From NCBI GenBank assembly GCA_937924405.1, contig CALDVW010000020.1:1-57519 (forward strand): a stretch of DNA of 57,519 nt. Reading direction: 5' to 3'. Below, in pieces: positions 1 through 8,673 of this stretch (position 1 is the stretch's first letter; the number at the start of each line of letters is the position of its first letter). The DNA is from an uncultured Lysobacterales bacterium. Its GTDB lineage: Bacteria > Pseudomonadota > Gammaproteobacteria > Xanthomonadales > SZUA-36. The position numbers and the translations under genes were made by a program. Below the pieces are notes generated by a model, which searched no databases, was not told where the DNA came from, and saw only the letters and a list, made by a program, of their open reading frames with translations.

Positions 1-129
1 AGCAAGCAAAAGCTGGCCGAGCGAATCGAGTCTGAAGCCGCCTTACTCACGTTCCGCTACCGTGAACTGGAATTGAGTCTGAAAATGCAGCACAAGCGCC
101 TGGCGATGCTAACCGCGCAAGTGATGTAA
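1..129 (+). CDS. C-terminal fragment of an unidentified protein
   Basis: The window opens inside a reading frame that runs 42 codons to a TAA at 127-129. The visible peptide has no proline or glycine and is rich in Lys, Arg, Glu, Gln and Leu, as expected of an amphipathic helix or coiled coil at the end of a protein. Nothing in it identifies a family. The start lies outside the window. The frame is open throughout and is followed at once by repeat DNA, which supports a real gene end, but so short a stretch could be open by chance. Confidence 0.45.
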   Translation, partial: SKQKLAERIESEAALLTFRYRELELSLKMQHKRLAMLTAQVM

Positions 130-137
130 CCACCAAT

Positions 138-176
138 GCAGGAGCGGGCCACGCCCGCGATTTGAGTTTGTCGCAG
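138..176. repeat. REP-like hairpin, copy 1
   Basis: The core is a perfect 6-bp stem (GCGGGC at 144-149, GCCCGC at 153-158) with loop CAC, followed by a conserved tail. A 40-nt segment at 138-177 recurs in inverted orientation at 53811-53850 with 37 of 40 bases identical by eye, and a weaker relative lies at 16788-16821. This is the form of REP (repetitive extragenic palindromic) sequences. It directly abuts the palindrome at 177-282. Confidence 0.75.
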
Positions 177-282
177 GAGAGGTATCCGTTAACCCTTTCC
201 AGGACACGCTCAAGACTCCCTGTGCGCTAAGCAACTGTTCCCGACAGTTGATTGTCCTGAAAAGGGTTAACGGATACCTCTC
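177..282. repeat. Long imperfect palindrome, copy 1 (GTTAAC-type arms)
   Basis: Arms of 28 bp at 177-204 and 255-282 are reverse complements with one mismatch and contain GTTAAC. Between them lie a 25-bp core resembling GGACACGTTCAAGACGTCCC (here 202-225), also found in the elements at 326-425 and 53731-53811, and a small hairpin at 232-250 (CAACTG/CAGTTG around TTCCCGA). As RNA the whole block would fold into one long branched hairpin. No coding frame explains it. Confidence 0.85.
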
Positions 283-325
283 TGTCATCACCATCGTAAC
301 GTGAGCGACCCAAGGCTTCCCAAGA

Positions 326-425
326 GGTGTCGGGTACCTGTCTGCAGGACCTTCGGGCTGTCGGGAACAGCCGAAGAGTGCACAGGGATGTCTTGAACGT
401 GTTCTGCAGACAGGTACCCGATACC
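326..425. repeat. Long imperfect palindrome, copy 2 (GGTACC-type arms)
   Basis: Arms of 25 bp at 326-350 and 401-425 pair with two mismatches and contain GGTACC and CTGCAG. Inside are a hairpin at 351-376 sharing the CTGTTCCCGACAG module (minus strand) with copy 1, and the common core at 377-402, read on the minus strand. Copies 1 and 2 therefore share core and inner hairpin but carry different arms. I see nothing recognisable between 426 and 596 other than the approach to the next gene. Confidence 0.85.
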
Positions 426-596
426 TCCAGTGGTACAGTTTTACAGTCTTCGCGCGTCCGCTCCCAGAGGGTCTATAGCTGTCAGATTCATTTTAATGCC
501 TAAAAATCTGAATTGACCGTTATTTGACCGAGGTCGTTGCGCAGCCCGGAGCAGCTTGTTGAAATAACCGAACTGATTTTATCGAGCTGCGAACGT

Positions 597-1310
597 ATGA
601 CACCGGAAATCATAGTGCTCTCCCTTACAGCTGCCGCTGTCGCGTTTGTGCATACCATTCTTGGGCCGGACCATTACCTGCCATTTGTGGCCATGGCGAA
701 GGCGCGGGGTTGGAGTATGTCTAGAACCCTTCGCATCACCCTGTTTTGCGGTGCGGGCCACCTGGCCGGCTCCATCATCCTTGGAATGCTGGGTATATTG
801 CTGGGCTTGCAGTTGTCTTCCCTCGAATGGCTGGAAGGGGTGCGGGGCAACCTCGCGGGCTGGTTACTGATTGGTTTTGGCCTGGTCTACACCGTTTGGG
901 GCCTGCGCCAGGCCTGGCGTAATCGTCCGCACTCGCACTGGCACAGCCATGGCGACGTCACCCACGATCACCTCCACACCCATCACCGGGATCATGCGCA
1001 CGCGCACCAGAGTGCCGGGCAGGTCAGGTCATTGACACCATGGCTGATTTTCGTGATTTTCATTCTGGGTCCATGCGAGCCCTTGATTCCCCTGTTGATG
1101 TACCCGGCAGCGCGCGAGAGCATGCTGGGCATCATGCTGGTCACCACGATTTTTGGCCTGGTGACCGTAGCCACCATGATGCTGAGCGTTTTTCTGGCCA
1201 TTGTTGGCCTCAGCAGGTTCAAGCTGAAATCATTTGAGCGGTATAATCACGCAATTGCGGGCAGCGCCATTCTTGCCTGTGGTCTGGGTGTTGCCTTTCT
1301 CGGTGTGTAA
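597..1310 (+). CDS. NicO/UreH-like metal-ion permease with His-rich loop
   Basis: An integral inner-membrane protein of 237 residues with about six hydrophobic segments. It has an N-terminal HTILGPDHY motif (19-27) resembling the HX4DH-type motif of nickel/cobalt transporters, a very His-rich cytoplasmic loop at about 112-137, and GPCEP at 158-162. These features fit the NicO/UreH-like group, which moves or exports nickel, cobalt or similar ions; the actual ion is not determined. The frame is open from a TTG at 537, but I choose ATG 597 because the transporter motif and first membrane span follow directly from it. No metal-enzyme or regulator gene lies next to it. Confidence 0.75.
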   Translation: MTPEIIVLSLTAAAVAFVHTILGPDHYLPFVAMAKARGWSMSRTLRITLFCGAGHLAGSIILGMLGILLGLQLSSLEWLEGVRGNLAGWLLIGFGLVYTVWGLRQAWRNRPHSHWHSHGDVTHDHLHTHHRDHAHAHQSAGQVRSLTPWLIFVIFILGPCEPLIPLLMYPAARESMLGIMLVTTIFGLVTVATMMLSVFLAIVGLSRFKLKSFERYNHAIAGSAILACGLGVAFLGV

Positions 1311-1549
1311 AGACCGATATCGGTCATCGCTCAGGGTAGTGGTTTCGGCTAATTTCTGAGAATCGAACCCTGTTCCGGCACGTCCTCTTGGTGCCCCCAC
1401 GTGATTTGGTCATTGTCCGTTGCGGTCAGGATTACGGTAAGCAGGGTTTTAACCGCCGGGACCTGACCCGGGAAGTATTGAAAGCGTCGAGTGGCTGAAC
1501 TTAGAATGAACATCGATTTCAATCCCCATCACGAATACAGGCAATACGG

Positions 1550-1967
1550 ATGATTCGAAATTCCATGCTGTTGATCGTACTGGGTATGAGCCCTCTTGCC
1601 GGATTTGTCAGCCGATTTGCCAGAATTGATTTTCGATTACGAGAAAGGCGGCTCTCTGCAGGAAATAAATACCGGGCACGCCATCCAGGAGGGTGTGAAT
1701 CCCGGCAACTACATCCAGTTACTTGAAGAGCGTTTCGAGCTGAAGCAGTTCCACTTTCATAGCTCCAGTGAGCACACCGTCGATGGAAATTACTTCCCGA
1801 TGGAAGTTCACTTCGTACATCAAAACGAAGAAAGCGACTTTGTCGTAGTGGGTGTGATGTTTGCAGAGGGCGAGCGCAACGAGATTATGGATCAGCTACC
1901 ATCTTTCAGGGCCAAACGCGGCGCAGCGCAGATACAGTCACATAACTCACGAATCATTCTCGAGTAG
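1550..1967 (+). pseudogene. Decayed alpha-carbonic anhydrase
   Basis: A signal-peptide-like start (ATG 1550; hydrophobic core after MIRNS) is in one frame. The body of an alpha-class carbonic anhydrase continues in another frame from about 1596 to a TAG at 1965-1967. The body keeps the central zinc site: FHFH supplies the first two His ligands and MEVHFVH the third. It begins at the LPEL strand, so the normal N-terminal part (Trp/Gly-rich segment and QSPI motif) is missing, and it stops soon after the VVGVMF strand, so about a third of the C-terminus is lost too. Alpha enzymes are usually near 220-250 residues; only about 120 remain. I read this as a pseudogene with an internal deletion/frameshift. 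A sequencing indel alone would not explain loss at both ends. Confidence 0.7.
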
Positions 1968-2868
1968 CGACCGGCAGTTGAACCTGAAGCCATTCGAGTA
2001 ACCTGGCGCGGACCTGTTCTTTTTCCGGTTCGTTCAGCATCTCGTGGTAGAGCCCTTCCCAGACCACCAGCTCCACCATTCCATCGGGTGCTGCCTCTTT
2101 CCAGCGGCCTGGAGCTGCCGGGTCGACCAGGCGGTCGGCGCCTGATTGCATCAGCAGAATCGGAATGCGTAACGCGGCAGCATCCTCGTGGGCTTGGGTC
2201 ATCGATTTCAGGATTTCCGCGTACCAGCGAGTGGAGACTTTCTGCGAGATCAGCGGGTCGTTGATATAAGCCTTGACTACTTCCGGGTCGCGCGAGACAG
2301 CATTGGTATCCAGGTCGCTGGCAACGCGAAGGCGCGGAGCCAGCCGTGATAACACGCTGACCATCAGTTTCAGGAACCAGGGGGGCTTGAACTCCGGGTG
2401 GGTGCCCAGGGCCGGGGAGGATATGATGGCGCCGGCCAGGCCTTCCGGTTTTTCCAGTGCATAACGGATCGTGATCAGCCCGCCCATGGAATGTCCGAGC
2501 AGGAAGACTGGCTTACCGGGGTGAGTCTTACTGGCCAGGCCCACGAATGCATTGACATCCAGAAAATAATCTTCGAAACGGTTGACGTGGACGCGGCCGG
2601 CCCGGGGCGGGTCAGAACTGAGCCCGTGCGCGCGCAGGTCTCCGCAGTATACGGCCCAGCCATTGGCTGCAAGCGCTTCAGCGGTTTCCTGGTATCGTCC
2701 GCCGTGCTCGGCAAGGCCATGGATGATAGTGATCACCCCCCTGGGGCTCGCTGGCGCCCAGGACTGCCAGACCAGTTCCAGCTGATCCGCAGTGGTAACT
2801 CTGCCCTGAGCATGCTGCACTTCGCCTGCTGCTCCGGGATTGGCAGGCGCCTGACTGTTTTCAGACAT
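1954..2868 (-). CDS. Alpha/beta hydrolase, monoacylglycerol lipase/lysophospholipase type
   Basis: A 304-residue cytosolic serine hydrolase of the Hydrolase_4 group. The nucleophile elbow GHSMGG (125-130, Ser127), acid loop GADRLVDP (Asp245) and LYHEMLNE (His275) form the expected triad, and HGLAEHGGRY near residue 50 is typical of monoacylglycerol lipases. It would release fatty acid and glycerol from monoacylglycerol or a lysophospholipid. The start at 2868 lies five bases after the glpK stop, so the two genes are probably one transcript. That pairing makes sense, since lipase-derived glycerol would feed GlpK. An upstream in-frame start at 2919 would overlap glpK and is less likely. The 3' end overlaps the carbonic anhydrase remnant by 14 bases. 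Confidence 0.85.
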   Translation of the reverse strand: MSENSQAPANPGAAGEVQHAQGRVTTADQLELVWQSWAPASPRGVITIIHGLAEHGGRYQETAEALAANGWAVYCGDLRAHGLSSDPPRAGRVHVNRFEDYFLDVNAFVGLASKTHPGKPVFLLGHSMGGLITIRYALEKPEGLAGAIISSPALGTHPEFKPPWFLKLMVSVLSRLAPRLRVASDLDTNAVSRDPEVVKAYINDPLISQKVSTRWYAEILKSMTQAHEDAAALRIPILLMQSGADRLVDPAAPGRWKEAAPDGMVELVVWEGLYHEMLNEPEKEQVRARLLEWLQVQLPVATRE

Positions 2869-2873
2869 GGCGC

Positions 2874-4382
2874 TTAATCTCCATGGTGACTGCGAACGCG
2901 GGTAAGCGCCTGCTGCCATCCGGCATAAAGTTGTTCCCGTTGATCTCTTTCCATGCCAGGTTCAAAAATATAGTCGCGGCTCCTGGCCCTGTTCAAATCT
3001 TCCGGGCTGTTCCATAAACCAATGGCCAGCCCGGCCAGGAATGCGCTGCCGGCGGCCGTGGTTTCCACCAATTCCGGGCGGTCGACCGGAACGCCCAGAA
3101 TATCGGCCTGGAATTGCATCAGGAAGTTGTTTTTCACAGCGCCGCCATCGACGCGCAGCTCGGTCAGTTCGATACCGGAGTCGCTGTTCATGGCTTCCAC
3201 GATGTCCCGCGTCTGGTAAGCGATGGCCTCCAGCGCCGCACGCGCAAAATGCGCCCGCCCGGCTCCTCGCGTCAAGCCCAGGACTGCGCCGCGGGCGTCC
3301 ATGTCCCAGTAGGGCGCGCCCAGCCCGGCAAAAGCAGGCACCAGGTAGACGCCTTCGTTATCATTTATCTGCAGAGCCAGTTCTTCGCTTTGGGCGGCCT
3401 CGTCGATAATTTTCAATTCATCACGTAACCACTGCACCGTTGCGCCCGCCATGAAAATCGAACCCTCCAGCGCATACGCCGTTCCACCGTAAGCATCACA
3501 GCAGATGGTCGTCAGCAAGCCATTCTGGCTGACGGGATGCTTAAGCCCCATGTTCATCAGCAGGAAACAGCCTGTGCCATAGGTGTTTTTGGCCTGTCCG
3601 GGCTCCCAGCATCCCTGTCCATACAGCGCTGCCTGCTGATCACCGGCAATGCCGGCAATGGGTATACCTGTGGGAATACCATCCAATAGGGCTGTTTCAC
3701 CGAACACCCCTGAACTCGGTAATACTTCGGGTAATAACGCCATGGGGACATTCAGCAACTCGCACAGCTCCGGGTCCCATTGTTGCCGGTGGATGTTGTA
3801 AAGAAGCGTTCGCGACGCATTGGTCGGGTCGGTGCGATGTAGTGCTCCGGCCGCGGTAATACCGCCAGTGAGCTTCCATAGCAACCAGCTGTCGATGGTG
3901 CCGAACGCCAGTTCACCTGCTTCTGCCCGGCGCTGCAACTCGGGATCCAGGTCGAGGATCCAGCGAATTTTGCTACCGGACAAATAGGAATTCAGGAGCA
4001 GGCCGGTGCGTTCGCGAAAGAGCGGCTCCAGGCCTTCAGCCTTCATACGCTCGCAGATCCCCGCGCTCTGACGGCTTTGCCAGACAACGGCACGGTGCAC
4101 GGGCTCACCGGTTTTGCGGTCCCAGATCACAGTCGTTTCACGTTGATTGGTGATGCCGATGGCGGCAAGCGCGCTGTGATCGATACCGGAGTCGGCCAGG
4201 GCTTCGCCCATCACCCTCAAACTGACTTGCCAGATTTCTTCGGGGTCGTGTTCCACCCAGCCGGGTTCGGGGTAGTGCTGAGTGAATTCGCTGTAGGCCC
4301 GGCCCAGGATTTGGCCATCGCGAGAAAACACGAGAGCGGTGGAGCCCGTGGTTCCCTGGTCGATTGCAAGCACTGCTGACAT
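2874..4382 (-). CDS. glpK: Glycerol kinase
   Basis: A 502-residue FGGY-family kinase that phosphorylates glycerol to glycerol 3-phosphate with ATP in the cytosol. The N-terminal phosphate-binding motif IDQGTTGS (7-14), substrate segment [22 protein letters not shown] and C-terminal DGGAVKN/LAGLAIG segments are all as in GlpK, and the length is normal. The start at 4382 gives the usual short N-terminus; the open frame continues to 4433 without family similarity. It leads a two-gene operon with the lipase-like hydrolase and is divergent from the aldehyde dehydrogenase across 74 bases. Confidence 0.95.
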   Translation of the reverse strand: MSAVLAIDQGTTGSTALVFSRDGQILGRAYSEFTQHYPEPGWVEHDPEEIWQVSLRVMGEALADSGIDHSALAAIGITNQRETTVIWDRKTGEPVHRAVVWQSRQSAGICERMKAEGLEPLFRERTGLLLNSYLSGSKIRWILDLDPELQRRAEAGELAFGTIDSWLLWKLTGGITAAGALHRTDPTNASRTLLYNIHRQQWDPELCELLNVPMALLPEVLPSSGVFGETALLDGIPTGIPIAGIAGDQQAALYGQGCWEPGQAKNTYGTGCFLLMNMGLKHPVSQNGLLTTICCDAYGGTAYALEGSIFMAGATVQWLRDELKIIDEAAQSEELALQINDNEGVYLVPAFAGLGAPYWDMDARGAVLGLTRGAGRAHFARAALEAIAYQTRDIVEAMNSDSGIELTELRVDGGAVKNNFLMQFQADILGVPVDRPELVETTAAGSAFLAGLAIGLWNSPEDLNRARSRDYIFEPGMERDQREQLYAGWQQALTRVRSHHGD

Positions 4383-4418
4383 GAGCCGGAGTATACTCGT
4401 TGCAACCGGGCCCGTACC

Positions 4419-4439
4419 ATTGTACTGCCCCAATTGTAC
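4419..4439. promoter_or_regulatory. Possible operator repeat between glpK and the aldehyde dehydrogenase
   Basis: The 74-base divergent spacer holds a direct repeat ATTGTAC at 4419-4425 and 4433-4439, 14 bases apart, and a short palindrome AGTATACT at 4390-4397. The position, just upstream of the aldehyde dehydrogenase start, would suit a regulator or RNA polymerase site. There is no match to a known operator and no regulator gene nearby, so this is only a candidate. Confidence 0.2.
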
Positions 4440-4456
4440 AAACAGGGCGCTACGTC

Positions 4457-5971
4457 ATGACCATCAAATCACTGCAACAGGTGCTATCGGAGACGCGGGT
4501 TTCCGTTGCGGCCGGTCGAACCGACGAGGCCGGAGGCGCAGCCCGCTCCAAAAATCCGATTCCGATTATTTATCCGGCCACAGCAGAGCAGGTCACACTC
4601 TTACCGGAAGACAGTGTCGAACAGGTTGACTCCGCCGTGGCGCTGGCAAGAGAGGCTTTCGAAACCGGCCCCTGGCCGAGGTTGTCCGTTGCGCATCGGC
4701 AAAAAATCCTGCGTGATGCCGCCATGAAAATCCGCGAGCACCAGGGTGAACTGGCCGTTCTGGAAACCCTGTGCGCCGGGCTTCCGTTCAGCCACCTGAG
4801 TGGCAGGCAAATTCCACGGGCTGCCGAAAATTTCGACTTTTTTGCAGATCATATCGGCACAATGGCTGGCGAGACCTTCGAGCAGGAGGCCGGTTTTCTA
4901 ACCCTGGTGACACGCGAAGCGGCGGGCGTGGCGGCGCTGGTTTCCCCATGGAATGCCCCCCTGGCTTTGGCCAGTATGCAGATTGCCTCGTGTATCGCTT
5001 TTGGAAATACCTGCGTCGTCAAGCCATCGGAACACGCCCCGCTGGCAGTTGGCCGCATGGTGGAATTGCTGGAACAGGCCGGTGTGCCACCAGGTGTTGT
5101 CAACCTGGCGAATGGTCGTGGCAATGTAACCGGAAATGCACTCGTTTCTCATCCGGGCATCGACCGGATCGCATTTACCGGTGGCACGGCCACGGCCAAA
5201 GCCATCATGAATTCGGCTTCGGCCAACCTGACACCGGTACACCTGGAGTTGAGTGGCAAGTCCGCGAATATCGTGTTCGAAGATGCAGACCTGGAACGCG
5301 CCATCGACGGTTCTCTGATCAATATTTACAGCAATAATGGGCAATTGTGTATCGCGGGTTCAAGAATATTGCTGCAACGGGGTATCGCGGAACCGTTCAT
5401 CGATCAATTTGTCGAGCGTACCCGGAAAATCCGCGTCGGTGATCCGATGGACCCGGCCACTGAAGTCGGGCCGCTGGCGTTCGAAGCACACATGCAAAAG
5501 GTGCTGGGTTACTGTGAAATCGCCCGGGCAGAAGGGGCTGAAATATTGGCCGGAGGCGGACGACTTGACGAACTGGGCCCCGGGTATTTTGTGGAGCCCA
5601 CGGCCGTGCTGGTCGACAACAACACTTTGCGAATATGCCAGGAGGAGGTATTCGGGCCTTTTGCGACCATCCAGGTCTTTGACGAAGCAGAAGAGGCGAT
5701 CGCTATCGCCAACGATTCCGATTTTGGCCTGGTAGGTTATGCGTGGACCGAAAACCTGGCGCGGGGCCTCAAGATGCAGGAGTCCATCAGGGCCGGCACT
5801 GTCTGGCTCAACACGCCGTTGTTGCGTGACTTGAGAGCGCCATTCGGCGGCTTCAAGAATTCGGGAGTTGGGCGCGACGGGCCACGTCAATGCGCGGGGT
5901 TTTATACCGAGGAAAAAGCCACGATCATGCCGCGCAAGGCTGAATTATTGAAAAAAATGGGAATGGATTAA
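4457..5971 (+). CDS. NAD(P)-dependent aldehyde dehydrogenase
   Basis: A 504-residue soluble aldehyde dehydrogenase oxidising an aldehyde to its acid. Visible landmarks are SPWN (163-166), the coenzyme loop FTGGT (240-244), general base Glu264 in LELSGKS and catalytic Cys298 in GQLCIAGSR. Overall form resembles the betaine-aldehyde / 5-carboxymethyl-2-hydroxymuconate-semialdehyde (HpaE-like) subgroup, but no residue fixes the substrate. I take ATG 4457, since the frame upstream to 4400 overlaps the divergent promoter region and lacks family similarity. It is a single gene followed by a 121-base gap before asnA. Confidence 0.85.
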   Translation: MTIKSLQQVLSETRVSVAAGRTDEAGGAARSKNPIPIIYPATAEQVTLLPEDSVEQVDSAVALAREAFETGPWPRLSVAHRQKILRDAAMKIREHQGELAVLETLCAGLPFSHLSGRQIPRAAENFDFFADHIGTMAGETFEQEAGFLTLVTREAAGVAALVSPWNAPLALASMQIASCIAFGNTCVVKPSEHAPLAVGRMVELLEQAGVPPGVVNLANGRGNVTGNALVSHPGIDRIAFTGGTATAKAIMNSASANLTPVHLELSGKSANIVFEDADLERAIDGSLINIYSNNGQLCIAGSRILLQRGIAEPFIDQFVERTRKIRVGDPMDPATEVGPLAFEAHMQKVLGYCEIARAEGAEILAGGGRLDELGPGYFVEPTAVLVDNNTLRICQEEVFGPFATIQVFDEAEEAIAIANDSDFGLVGYAWTENLARGLKMQESIRAGTVWLNTPLLRDLRAPFGGFKNSGVGRDGPRQCAGFYTEEKATIMPRKAELLKKMGMD

Positions 5972-6092
5972 AGCAGGGACATCGTGCCATATTGAACGAA
6001 AGCAAGGTTCAAAACGTTGACAAACATCATTGCAGGGTTGATGCCTTTATAGCGAAAATTTACCGGTAGATTTCCCATACCGGAGATGAACA

Positions 6093-7220
6093 ATGACCGA
6101 CAAGCAAGCGGACCTCGCAGGTCCGGGCATCAGTACTTATGAGGAAGTGGCAAAAATTCTTCCAACAGAATATGAATCGCTGCTGACACCCAAGGAAACC
6201 ATGAAGGCCCTGTTCGGGGTCAAAAACTACATAGAAGAAAACCTGTGCAGAGAGTTGAACCTGATGATGGTGCAGGTTCCGCTGATCGTTGACCGCAACA
6301 GTGGTGTAAACGACATGCTGGACCGCGATGGCTCTCGCACGCCGGTTGAATTTCCTTGCGGGCTCGGGCTCGACAGGCCGATGGACGCACAGGTTGTCCA
6401 GGCGGCAACCAAGTGGAAGAGAATGGCTCTGCGAACCTTCGATTGCGATCTGGGCGAGGGTATATGCACCGATATGAAGGCCATCCGCAAGGACTACTTC
6501 CTGGACCATGATCACAGTGCATACGTTGACCAGTGGGACTGGGAAAAGTCCATCAGCGCGGATCAGCGCAGCCTGGATTTCCTGACCGGAACTGTCAGGA
6601 AAATCTGGAAGGTGATGGTGGGCGCGGAAGAATTCGTACAGGATATGTACCCACAACTGAAAGACCCGCGATTTCCGAATCTGCCCAGGGAACTGACCTT
6701 CATCCACGCAGAAGATATCCTGGAAATGTATCCGGACCTGCCGCGCAAGCAACGTGAGACCCGGCTTATCCAGGAATGCCCGGCCGTGTTCATCTATGGC
6801 ATAGGCTGGCCGTTGGCGGATGGTTATCCGCACGAACTGCGCGCTGCAGATTATGACGATTGGGTCACCGAAACTGAATCAAAAGACGGCCGGCCCATGC
6901 ATGGCCTCAACGGCGACATCCTGGTGAACAACCACGTGACCGGGCGCCGGCACGAACTGACCTCGATGGGCGTGCGCGTCACCGGCGAAACATTGCTCAA
7001 GCAACTGGAACTGAGCGGGCAGATGGACCTGGTTGATCAACCTTACCACCAGGCGATTCTGAACGACCAGATTCCGCTGAGCATCGGAGGCGGCATTGGC
7101 CAGTCACGTGTTTTCATGCTGCTGCTGCGCAAGGCGCACCTTGGTGAAGTCGGGGTCACCGTGTGGCCCCAGGAACTGAAGCGTATCTGCGAGGAGCGCA
7201 ATATCCACGTATTGCAGTAA
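6093..7220 (+). CDS. asnA: Aspartate-ammonia ligase (asparagine synthetase A)
   Basis: A 375-residue class II aminoacyl-tRNA-synthetase-like enzyme that makes asparagine from aspartate, ammonia and ATP in the cytosol. YVDQWDWEKS, RAADYDDW, HGLNGDILV, LTSMGVRV and GGGIGQSR match AsnA signatures. It is about 45 residues longer than the 330-residue E. coli enzyme, mostly at the N-terminus, and its segments look closer to the longer AsnA forms of Firmicutes and Bacteroidetes. The usual HSLAKWKR motif reads QAATKWKR. The start has a plausible ribosome site (CCGGAG then ATGAACA before ATG). A hairpin terminator follows at 7234-7260. Confidence 0.92.
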   Translation: MTDKQADLAGPGISTYEEVAKILPTEYESLLTPKETMKALFGVKNYIEENLCRELNLMMVQVPLIVDRNSGVNDMLDRDGSRTPVEFPCGLGLDRPMDAQVVQAATKWKRMALRTFDCDLGEGICTDMKAIRKDYFLDHDHSAYVDQWDWEKSISADQRSLDFLTGTVRKIWKVMVGAEEFVQDMYPQLKDPRFPNLPRELTFIHAEDILEMYPDLPRKQRETRLIQECPAVFIYGIGWPLADGYPHELRAADYDDWVTETESKDGRPMHGLNGDILVNNHVTGRRHELTSMGVRVTGETLLKQLELSGQMDLVDQPYHQAILNDQIPLSIGGGIGQSRVFMLLLRKAHLGEVGVTVWPQELKRICEERNIHVLQ

Positions 7221-7233
7221 TCACCGTGTAAAG

Positions 7234-7260
7234 AAGCCGCAGGCGTCCTGTCTGCGGCTT
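7234..7260 (+). terminator. Rho-independent-like terminator after asnA
   Basis: A perfect 9-bp stem AAGCCGCAG (7234-7242) / CTGCGGCTT (7252-7260) with a 9-base loop starts 13 bases after the asnA stop. The U-tract is short (TT then CAG), so termination may be moderate. Confidence 0.6.
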
Positions 7261-7473
7261 TCAGAAATCTTCAACGATTAATTCAATCACGTTCTGTCAC
7301 GCAATCGTATCCAGGCGACACCGGGCGCTACCGCTCAGATCGAGGTGTTTTTATGGACGGTCCAAAACCGCATTATACTGAAGAGGGCGCCATTCGAACG
7401 GCCGCCACGATTGTACTGTAACCTTTACAGCGGTTTGAAAGACTGGATTAAACAGAGACCAAAACCATAAAGA

Positions 7474-8673
7474 ATGAACAAAGCACTCAAGAACATCCGT
7501 ATCCTGGATCTGACCCACATGCTGTCGGGTCCCTTCGGTGCCATGATCCTGGCCGACCTTGGCGCCGAGACGATCAAGATTGAGCCATTGCATGGGGAAG
7601 GAACCCGCAAGCTCCTCGCACGGGACCCGAACAACTCGCTGGACGGCATGGGTGCTTACTACATCACGCTCAATCGGAACAAGAAAAGCGTGGCGCTTAA
7701 TCTAAAGGATGAAAAAGGCCTGGCCGTTTTTTACGATCTTGTACGCAAGGCTGACGTGGTCATCAGTAATTTTGGAGTAGGTGTTCCAGAGCGCCTGAAG
7801 ATCGACTACGAGACACTGAAGGAGATCAATCCGCGAATAGTTACCTGTTGCGTTACCGGTTTTGGTTCCGACGGGCCGAATGCGAAACGACCTGCGTTTG
7901 ACCAGGTGGCCCAGGCCACTGGAGGTGGCATGTCCATCACGGGAACTGATCCTGGGCACCCGGTACGCTCGGGCATACCCATTGGCGATCTCGGTGGCGG
8001 GATGTTTGCCGTAATGGGCATTCTCTCCGCGCTGCTGGAAAGGGAAAGCAGTGGACAGGGGCAGCATGTCGATATTTCAATGGTGGATTGCCAGGTGTCC
8101 ATGCTCAATTACATGGCGACGATGTATTTTCTCTCGGGGGACGACCCGTACCCGATCGGCAATTCCCATTTCGTACATGTGCCTTACAACACGTTTCATA
8201 CATCGGATGGGTTTATCGTGATAGCGGTAATCACAGACAATTTTTGGCAGAATCTGAAGTTGGTCGTGGCATGCCCGGAGTTCGACGACCCGAAATACGA
8301 CAGTCAGCCGGGGCGCTGGGAAGACCGTGAAATAATCAATCGGCGCCTCAATGAAATTCTGGGTGAGAACACTTCTGAGTACTGGTTGGCTCAACTGGAG
8401 GAAAAGCGAATTCCCTGTGCGCCAGTTAACCGTTTCAGCCAGGCTTTGAGTGATGAGCAGGTACTGCACCGCAACATGGTGGTCGAATTGCAGCATCCCA
8501 ACGGGAAGTCGACACGGGGGCCGGGCAATCCCATCAAGCTGTCCCGCAACAATGAAGAGTCCTTTACCGCGGCGCCTGCGGTCGGACAGGATACCGATGA
8601 AGTATTGTCCGGCATTCTTGGTTACGATGAGGCCATGATTGCCGAACTCAGAGATCAGGGGGTCGCCGGATGA
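7474..8673 (+). CDS. Family III (CaiB/BaiF-type) CoA-transferase
   Basis: A 399-residue cytosolic enzyme that moves CoA between carboxylic acids. The N-terminal ILDLTHMLSGPF segment, NRNKKSVALNLK (67-78) and AFDQVAQATGG with the expected catalytic Asp143 identify family III (formyl-CoA, CaiB, succinyl-CoA:glutarate/HMG types). It opens the 7474-18257 cluster and overlaps the next start by four bases (ATGA), so the pair is translationally coupled. The downstream partner is an HMG-CoA-lyase-type protein. A donor such as succinyl-CoA and a 3-hydroxy-3-methyl-dicarboxylate acceptor are a reasonable inference, but the substrate cannot be read from sequence. Confidence 0.88.
   Translation: MNKALKNIRILDLTHMLSGPFGAMILADLGAETIKIEPLHGEGTRKLLARDPNNSLDGMGAYYITLNRNKKSVALNLKDEKGLAVFYDLVRKADVVISNFGVGVPERLKIDYETLKEINPRIVTCCVTGFGSDGPNAKRPAFDQVAQATGGGMSITGTDPGHPVRSGIPIGDLGGGMFAVMGILSALLERESSGQGQHVDISMVDCQVSMLNYMATMYFLSGDDPYPIGNSHFVHVPYNTFHTSDGFIVIAVITDNFWQNLKLVVACPEFDDPKYDSQPGRWEDREIINRRLNEILGENTSEYWLAQLEEKRIPCAPVNRFSQALSDEQVLHRNMVVELQHPNGKSTRGPGNPIKLSRNNEESFTAAPAVGQDTDEVLSGILGYDEAMIAELRDQGVAG

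Noticed and set aside
109-294. Minus-strand frame sharing peptide pieces with one at 53736-53978
   Set aside because: The shared peptides come from the palindromic repeat itself read in translation; no independent gene signs.
130-430. Possible CRISPR array
   Set aside because: The repeats are inverted, of unequal kind and not separated by regular spacers; no cas genes are present.
1596-1967. Intact small carbonic-anhydrase gene from TTG 1596
   Set aside because: It lacks the N-terminal and C-terminal thirds of the family and its signal peptide lies in a different frame.
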